A stretch of 64,000 bases of DNA from Ophiobolus disseminans. Its lineage: Eukaryota > Ascomycota > Dothideomycetes > Pleosporales > Phaeosphaeriaceae. Of this stretch, positions 57,652 to 64,000 are shown in pieces (position 1 is the first letter of the stretch; every line of letters begins with the position of its first letter). Both the position numbers and the translations under genes were made by a program. Location of the stretch: assembly GCA_010093685.1 (NCBI GenBank), contig MU006227.1, positions 994,154 to 1,058,153 of the forward strand. The letters run 5' to 3'. The notes under the pieces are model-generated. The model had not been told where the DNA came from. It made no database searches and was given only the letters and a program-made list of their open reading frames with translations.

Positions 57652-58077
57652 ATGTCCAACAACAAACACGTCACCCTCGTCACCTCCGAGGCTCAGAACC
57701 ACATCTCTCGTGAACTTCGCAACAACATTTATTCGGCCCTCCTCTCCGGCGACGGCATCCGCAACATTGAAAGCATCCTCGACCGACAGCTCGCTGAATC
57801 CGGCTTCAAGGACGAGCTTAGACGCTACGTTACCGAACTCTTTCGTTCAGGACAAGCCGCCACCGTCGACGAAGCAAAGGTCCTTGCTATGGACAGAATC
57901 AGGCAGCAAATGGCGGACGACCAGACCAACGGCACCAACGGGGCGAACGGCACCAATGGTAACCATGTCGACGACTCAAACTTGTATGACTTGAAGATCC
58001 CCCACAAGGCTATCGTTGAGGGAACTAAGAGCGTCCGGAGAGAGTTGGAGAAAGTGTGCGATATCACAGAGGACTGA
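57652..58077 (+). CDS. small conserved-looking protein, 141 residues
   Basis: From ATG 57652 (MSNNKHVTLVTSEAQNHISR) an uninterrupted frame encodes a soluble, mostly helical protein: SALLSGDGIRNIESILDRQL and KDELRRYVTELFRSGQAATV. A short Asn/Gly/Thr repeat (TNGANGTNG) and a C-terminal helix (HKAIVEGTKSVRRELEKVCD) follow. I do not recognise the family. A splice from GT at about 58058 to the CCAG ending at 58139 would be in phase and would fuse this frame to the Cys-rich frame downstream, so the two may be one gene. Confidence 0.65.
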   Translation: MSNNKHVTLVTSEAQNHISRELRNNIYSALLSGDGIRNIESILDRQLAESGFKDELRRYVTELFRSGQAATVDEAKVLAMDRIRQQMADDQTNGTNGANGTNGNHVDDSNLYDLKIPHKAIVEGTKSVRRELEKVCDITED

Positions 58078-58218
58078 TGATATCTTCGCTTCTCCCGCGC
58101 TCTCTCTTGTTTCTACTTCGTGCTGACAGTGGGGACCAGCGAGTTACCGGAAGTGAAGATTGAGCCTCGTGATTCACCTACTAGACACAGGGTTGACTCG
58201 CCGGATGTTCCTATCAAA

Positions 58219-58749
58219 ATGGAAGAGGACTCAGACAACGAAAGCCCATATTCCATGCCGTTGAAAAATGAGGATCCAAATGATCTTCAACCATGCTTTG
58301 CGCCGGAGCCATTAGCCCCAAACACATTAGCACCTCCATCAACACCAGCAACACACACGTTAGCACCTCCATCAACACCAGCAACAAACACGTTAGCACC
58401 GCCATCAACAGCAGCAACATCGACATCGACAGAAATATCCTCGGCCTATGCAGACCGCTGTTGCCAGTGCCTCTTGTACAAACAGCGATGCTACAAATGG
58501 GAAAACAATAACACACGCTTCAAAGTCGCCGGCAATAAGGATTCGTGTCTACATTGCTCAAATCGGAACACTGCTTGCAACGAAAACGAGCAAGAAAAGG
58601 CTGCGATGCTCAAGCGTTGCCATGAATGTGTGATCGATGAGCGGACATTTTGGCAGTGCAATGGTGTGCCCTGCACATTATGCCGGCTGTTGAACCGTTG
58701 GTGCCGGACCCGTGTACACCGAGAAATGGGACAGAGGAGATTCACTTGA
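58219..58749 (+). CDS. Cys-rich protein with Pro/Thr repeats, possibly the 3' exon of the preceding gene
   Basis: The frame is open from about 58120; its first ATG is 58219 (MEEDSDNESPYS). Upstream in the same frame is VKIEPRDSP and just before the ATG VPIK; both resemble the SUMO-acceptor pattern. A ten-residue repeat (NTLAPPSTPA) is present three times at about 58315-58410. The C-terminal half holds many Cys pairs: CCQCLLYKQRC, CLHCSNRNTAC, CHECVIDE, CTLCRLLNRWC. These suggest metal-binding knuckles, though they do not match a zinc-cluster spacing I know. The start is uncertain because no ATG precedes the coding-like upstream part. Confidence 0.55.
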   Translation: MEEDSDNESPYSMPLKNEDPNDLQPCFAPEPLAPNTLAPPSTPATHTLAPPSTPATNTLAPPSTAATSTSTEISSAYADRCCQCLLYKQRCYKWENNNTRFKVAGNKDSCLHCSNRNTACNENEQEKAAMLKRCHECVIDERTFWQCNGVPCTLCRLLNRWCRTRVHREMGQRRFT

Positions 58750-59031
58750 GCGAACAATGGATCATGGATCATGGAAGGACGGTCGGTGAACGGTTGGATG
58801 GGCGGGTTAGCATCATCATCACACACCACAGTGTAACTAGGTACATCAATTGAATCGTGCAATCCCGTTCTCATTCATTGGACTATCGTGAATATTGCTA
58901 TCAAAGAACCCATACCCTTCTCACTGCAGAGGTGAAAAGGGCGCCTGCAATTACTGTCTAGTCACCAGGCATATGGCCGTAGAAAAAGCTAAGCGCCAAC
59001 CCTTGTCGTGAACCATGTGTGAACCCATCGT

Positions 59032-61689
59032 CTAGTTGTACAGATCCTCATCCGCGCCAGCGTTACCGAACGCGTTCTCGCCCTCTGCCGCCTCATCGCC
59101 ATCAGGGAAGCGGAAGAAGCTTGAACCGCCAGTGTTCTTCATCGACTGTGCAAAGGCCTCGTAGCGGCGAATCTCGACGTCTGTGACGGAGCGGCGAGCG
59201 GAGCGCATGGCCTCCTCGAAATGAGCCTTGGTGAGCTCGGGAACGGCATCCTCCTCATCCTCCATGAGTGCGTCCTCGTCCCCACCGGCAGCCGCGTGGG
59301 CCTTGCGGCGCTCAATGTCGAGCGAGATGGACTGCTTGATGGCAAGCTTGACGGCACGCTGGGTGATGAAGCCCAGATCGGCACCGGAGAAGCCGTGGGT
59401 GTTCTGCGCAATGTACTCAACGTCGACATCAGGTGCGACGGGAGTCTTGCGGAGCTGTGCCTTGAGAATGCTGGTACGTGAAGCCAGATCAGGCAGAGGC
59501 ACGTAGACAAGGGTGTCGAGACGACCAGGACGGCACAGGGCGTTGTCGAGCTGCTCAGGACGATTGGTGGCGCCGATGACAAAGACGTTCTTCTTCGATG
59601 TCATACCGTCCATCTCAGTCAGAAGCTGGTTGACGACACGGTCGGAAGCACCGCCCGCATCGCCGTTGGAGCCTCCACGCGACTTGGCGATGGAATCCAG
59701 CTCATCAAGGAAGACGACACAAGGTGCGGCAGCACGAGCCTTGTCGAAGATGTCGCGGATGTTGCTTTCAGATTCACCGAACCACATAGAGAGCAGTTCA
59801 GGGCCCTTGATGGAGATGAAGTTGGCCGCACACTCGTTGGCAACAGCCTTTGCGAGGAGCGTCTTACCTGTACCCGGAGGTCCGTAGAATAGCACACCAC
59901 GCGATGGTGACATGCCGAACTTGATGAACTTGTCGGGATGGTCGACGGGGTACTGCACGCTCTCGATGAGCTCGCGCTTGACCTCCTCGAGACCACCAAT
60001 GTCCTCCCACCGAACGTTGGGAACCTCGACGACGGCAACTTCGCGGAGAGCCGATGGGTTGGACACGCCAAGAGCGAAGCGGAAGTTCTCCATGGTGACA
60101 CCGAGTGAGTCAAGCACCTCAGCATCGATGGTGTCCTCGTCCAGATCGATAAGATCCATCTTCTCACGAATTTGCTGCATAGCAGCCTCGGAGCAGAGAG
60201 ATGCTAGATCGGAACCGACGTAACCGTGAGTCTCGGAGGCGATGGACTGTAGATCGACGTCGTCACCAAGCTTCATGTTCTTGGTGTGGATCTGGAGAAT
60301 CTCAAGACGGCCGGTGGGGTCTGGAATGCCGATGTCGACCTCACGATCGAAGCGGCCGAAACGACGGAGAGCAGGATCGATAGAGTTGGGTCGGTTGGTA
60401 GCGGCCATAACCACGACGTTGGAGCGCGCCTTCATGCCGTCCATGAGGGTGAGCAGTTGTGAGACGACGCGACGCTCGACTTCGCCGTTGGTCTTGTCAC
60501 GCTTGGGGGCGATGGAGTCGATCTCGTCGATGAAGATGATTGCGGGCGAGTTCTTCTCCGCCTCCTCAAAGGCCTTTCGCAGATTCGACTCGGACTCTCC
60601 AGCCATCTTGGACATGATCTCAGGACCGTTGATCAGGAAGAAGAAGGCACCGGTCTCGTTGGCGACGGCACGGGCCATCAGCGTCTTACCAGTACCCGGC
60701 GGGCCGTACATGAGGATACCGCGTGGGGGCTTGATACCAATGGACTTGAAGAGCTGGGGATGTCGCAGAGGTAGCTCGACCAACTCTCGGATCTGTGCCA
60801 TCTGCTTGCGGCAGCCACCGATGTCGTCGTAACCGACCTCGTTGAGGTTGCCCTCCTCGTCCTCGCGCTGGATTGGCTCGCCTTCGCAGTGAATGACGGT
60901 GTCTTGTGCGACGATGCCGAACTCTGGCGGGTCCACCTCCACGACCTTGAACTCCACTTGTCGCATGCCGCCACGGGCTGTGAATGTGTCGCCCTGGCGG
61001 ACGGGTCGGTAGGCTTCCCGGAAGTATGGGGCGAGGAAGACGTCGAATAACGAGCCGGTGATGCCCTCGACAGTGTCTGCGATGGGTAGGACTGCGATGC
61101 GCTTGGCCTGCGAAATAATTAGTCAACATTTCGGAAGTGCATTTTTGAGATGCCACGTACGTATTTGATGTCGGGGCACGGGTGGATGGTGACCACATCG
61201 CCGTGCTTGACCCGCAGGTTGTGGCGAACGACTCGGTTTATCCGCGCGGAGCCGTCGTCGAGGTCGTCGTCTGCGAGAACGATCAAGACTGTGTCCTTGC
61301 GCTTCTTGCCCTTGACGAGGACGGTGTCGCCGCGGAACAGCTGTAGCGTCTCCATGGTGTTGTTTGAGAGGGCGATGATGGAGTTGTCATCGTTGACGGC
61401 ATCGGTGACGCTGCGGGACGTTAGTTGTGCTATTGACAGCAGTTTCCAGTGTACTCACATCAACGAGTTTGGCTTCTTCTTCTTCTTGAGGATGGCGGTT
61501 GCGGTCTCGTCCTTCTGTGGCGGGTCAGCAATGTGTTCCTTTGCGGCGTGCTTGGTGAGGCCTACGTCTTTGGGCTCTGCGCCAGATGGATCTCTGCGGC
61601 TTGTTAGCGACTGTAGGGTGAGAGCACGGTGGCGAGCATTCTTACTTTGACAGATCCACCTTGGGCGTGGTGTAGTCTTCAGCCGACAT
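59032..61689 (-). CDS. CDC48: AAA+ ATPase CDC48 (p97/VCP)
   Basis: Four exons on the minus strand (61646-61689, 61459-61593, 61161-61410, 59032-61107) encode 834 residues. Cdc48 is the hexameric segregase that extracts ubiquitinated proteins in ER-associated degradation and chromatin or mitochondrial quality control. The N domain (MSAEDYTTPKVDLS; METLQLFRGDTVLVKGKKRK; FLAPYFREAYRPVRQGD) is followed by D1 with GPPGTGKT (278-285), FIDEIDSIAPKRD and the second-region Arg fingers. D2 has GPPGTGKT and FLDELDSIAKSRGG. The end is GADEDLYN, close to the usual adaptor-binding tail with its penultimate Tyr. The introns cluster at the 5' end and all phases agree. Confidence 0.98.
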
Positions 61690-62513
61690 GTCGCTGTGCT
61701 GTTTGCGGTGCAGCGAGTGTGTGCTTGTGCGTGTCAGGTATGAAGATGGGGTAGTACGGTTGATGGTGAGGAGAGCGGCGGTGTGGGGGGGCAAGATGGA
61801 GGGAGGCTGATGTTGCGGAGTGGGCGTGGGTGTGGAGCTTAAGTATAAGTTGGAGCTCGCGGTGACGAGGTGAAGCTAGCTCCAGTTGGCCTTGGCGCAG
61901 TACTCGCCGAACGCCAGAGTCGGTGGAAGACGATGGAATCACCACCGACGGCTTAGATAACCCTGGTGAAGGCAGCCGGCCACCACCCTAAACACAACAC
62001 CGTGTCTCTTTGAGCTCCTCGCCGCCTGGAGGGCGGGTGCGCCGGCCAATCACCGCGCCCTGTACCACCCTTCGAAGCTGCTGGGTGAAACTGGCGTGTC
62101 GACGCGTCGCTCTGGTGCCTGCCTCATCAGCCTCACCTACGCCACCAATGAAGATCGCCGCCAAGATTTCGAGGTGAATGCGAATGCATTGTCGCATTCG
62201 GATTTGCTGATCTGCAGTTGCTTCCGACTCCAAAATCCGTTCGTTTGGATGATGATTTGTATGTATAGGAACAAGGGTCCATGAATGCTAACCATGGTAC
62301 ACGCCGTGAGGAGAAGAAGGTTTTTAGTAGAACCATCAGCAATGTCCCCAAGGCTGCCTTTTTGACGTGAAAATTAGACGAGTTCATATTCAGAGGCCAA
62401 TTCACCCTACTGTTCCATGATCGTGCGTACGAGATTGCGTCCCCAGGTTGTTCGTGGTATTTCTGCATCACCACCAGTCGCGCTTTCCTTGTAAACACAA
62501 AACACTATTACGC
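61690..62513. promoter_or_regulatory. interval between divergent CDC48 and AIG2-like gene
   Basis: About 0.8 kb. No TATA box was recognised near CDC48; short C/T-rich tracts precede it on the minus strand. Nothing else was recognised. Confidence 0.35.
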
Positions 62514-63569
62514 ATGGATAAAAATGGGAACTTACACGCTGCGAGTCAATCGTCATCCCGAGCCCACCGTTCCGCCCCGGATATCGAACCTCAAGCTTCG
62601 AGTTCTCCAATCCATATACGGCAACCACCATCACCCGATAAGGCCGACACTCAACTCTTCACAGACGCTCTTGAAGAGCAAGTAGAAACTTTATACGCGA
62701 CCCCGCCCCAGAACACCAACTCCTACAGGAGCGTCCCCTTCGACGTCTTGACAGGGCATTCACCAAAGCTCGAGAGCGCAGACCAGGCCAACACCGACGC
62801 TGTTACAAGTAGCACGGACAACCAGAGCAGCACTGGTGTTCCAGAAAAAGGTGGGTCTGCAGTAACCTCAATGCCAATAGACAGGATCGCAAAGACAGCG
62901 TCGACCAACAATCCTCAAGGAAGCTGCCAAGATGCACAAGCATCCGGAGAAGGCAAGGACGAAATGTCTCACATTACTCTACTACAAGATCCTCGAAAGC
63001 AGATTGACCCAGAATTTGTCCGCGTCTACAACATTGCCCTCGCCAACCGCTGGTCTACCAACGAACTATACCACCAAGTCGTCCCAACCCCTCCCATCTT
63101 TCTCTACTGTAGCTTGATGCTCCCATGGGTACTGGGCAATGTCATTGGAGCCACCGCGGAGCAGACAGCTACTTACATGGTATCCGCTCTCCTCAATGGT
63201 TTCTCGCGGGTCACAGTCAAGTACGCAGCACTACCGACCCTTGTACCTGATTCGAAAACAAAGAGTCCGCACAAACCGCTGCAGGGCCTCCTTCTAGGCA
63301 GTGTCAAAGATTGGGCGTTGAAGAAGATCGAGGCATATATCGACTTGTCAGACCAGAAGCGAGACATCGTTGAAGTCGATGTCGCTACTTCGACCGGTGA
63401 GGGCATCACGGTAGCTGCGTACACCTATGTCTGGAATGGCCCGATATCCGCGCTGGAAGATAAGAGCTGGGATCCAGTCGAGTATATGAAGCGCGGCACA
63501 CGTGAAGAGTCATCGCAGACGCCTACGTCGAGTCGCGGTGTTGTTGGGCTGCGCATGGGACGGAAATAG
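62514..63569 (+). CDS. AIG2/gamma-glutamylcyclotransferase-like protein
   Basis: An intronless frame of 351 residues from ATG 62514 (MDKNGNLHAASQSSSR); the frame is open upstream but without ATG. The first about 185 residues are Ser/Pro/Asn-rich and disordered. The rest matches the layout of AIG2-like gamma-glutamylcyclotransferase domains: IFLYCSLMLPWVLGNVIG (usual YGTLM position), VKYAALPTLVPD, LQGLLLGSVKDWALKKIEAY, and VAAYTYVWNGP. The nucleotide-loop glycine of YGTL is replaced by Cys-Ser here, and the catalytic acid is probably the Glu in KKIEAYIDLS. The substrate is unknown; enzymatic activity is uncertain. Confidence 0.75.
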   Translation: MDKNGNLHAASQSSSRAHRSAPDIEPQASSSPIHIRQPPSPDKADTQLFTDALEEQVETLYATPPQNTNSYRSVPFDVLTGHSPKLESADQANTDAVTSSTDNQSSTGVPEKGGSAVTSMPIDRIAKTASTNNPQGSCQDAQASGEGKDEMSHITLLQDPRKQIDPEFVRVYNIALANRWSTNELYHQVVPTPPIFLYCSLMLPWVLGNVIGATAEQTATYMVSALLNGFSRVTVKYAALPTLVPDSKTKSPHKPLQGLLLGSVKDWALKKIEAYIDLSDQKRDIVEVDVATSTGEGITVAAYTYVWNGPISALEDKSWDPVEYMKRGTREESSQTPTSSRGVVGLRMGRK

Positions 63570-64000
63570 GTCATTGGAGTAGTCACGTTAAGAAAAGATA
63601 ACTACGTAATCCAGACATTCTGATCACCCATCATTTCCCAATAAGTCATGTGGTGAGAATTCTCAACACTAGCAAGACTGCTTTGCAATAAGTCGTCCTG
63701 ACGTGCTACAATTACTTAGGTCGACAGACATTTGTATTCTACCATATCAAAACCCGTCTACCTTTGAATACTTGTAAGAGTTTTGTAAAGTTTTTAGAGT
63801 GTTGTGAGATATACAGGCTTCCTGTGAACAATCTCGCTGTGCCTATTTAGTGCTTCGCCAGACTGCGGGCTCCTTCCTATTGAATTCAGATTTGTGTCTT
63901 TCCAATCCTTCCAAGTCACCGGACAGCTCTAACATCTAATATCGTGAATTCCTTTCATGTAACATCCTATTCCAGCCCACCCAATACACATCATCCCCCT
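63570..64000. other. 3' flank, nothing recognised
   Basis: Downstream sequence of the AIG2-like gene up to the window edge. It is AT-richer than the coding DNA and shows no gene or RNA. Confidence 0.4.

Noticed and set aside
59139..60974. Long frames on both strands inside CDC48
   Set aside because: They are shadows of the highly conserved AAA+ frame in GC-biased codons.

Overview
This window looks like nuclear DNA of a filamentous ascomycete (Pezizomycotina), most likely a Dothideomycete of the Pleosporales type. The evidence is short introns of about 46-60 nt with GT...CTAAC...AG signals, Zn2Cys6 regulators, a HET-domain gene, an MFS drug-type transporter, a mucin-like GPI wall protein, and the overall style of the housekeeping genes. 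The taxon is inferred from style, not from a database match. Gene models below were assembled by hand from splice signals and checked for codon phase; most multi-exon models sum to an exact multiple of three.

Layout. 1-4.7 kb: gene-poor, with a 14-bp tandem repeat containing an assembly gap and a diverged tandem array of TATA/CT-rich modules (array A). 4.7-9.7 kb: a complex I assembly factor (minus) facing away from the DNA-damage-tolerance helicase/ubiquitin ligase RAD5 (plus). 9.9-15.4 kb: four Pol III tRNA-like genes with large variable inserts enclose a degenerate block of two frame-broken unrecognised genes and a truncated cytochrome P450. 15.7-17.8 kb: HET-domain gene. 19.2-22.7 kb: five-exon Ser/Thr-rich GPI adhesin. 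25.0-27.4 kb: membrane-anchored aspartic-protease-like protein lacking the usual first catalytic motif. 29.4-31.5 kb: Zn2Cys6 regulator; 32.4-34.3 kb: MFS transporter; 34.7-36.2 kb: broken SRR1-like gene.

36.2-39.5 kb holds a second array of TATA/CT-rich modules (array B) in the opposite orientation. From 39.5 kb onward the window is gene-dense housekeeping DNA: mitochondrial 3-hydroxyisobutyryl-CoA hydrolase and mitochondrial EF-Tu (divergent), an RFTS-domain/C2H2 protein and a second Zn2Cys6 regulator (divergent), RRB1 and the septation GTPase TEM1/SPG1 (divergent), exosome subunit CSL4, the MAPK adaptor STE50, a small conserved-looking protein, CDC48 and an AIG2-like protein.

There is no obvious biosynthetic cluster. 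Functional links are loose: two mitochondrial genes share a promoter interval, and TEM1, STE50 and CDC48 are core cell-cycle, signalling and proteostasis genes. The accessory half (1-39 kb) is where the unusual features lie: the insert-bearing tRNA-like family, the two inverted promoter-like arrays, and the frame-broken genes between tRNA-like loci.
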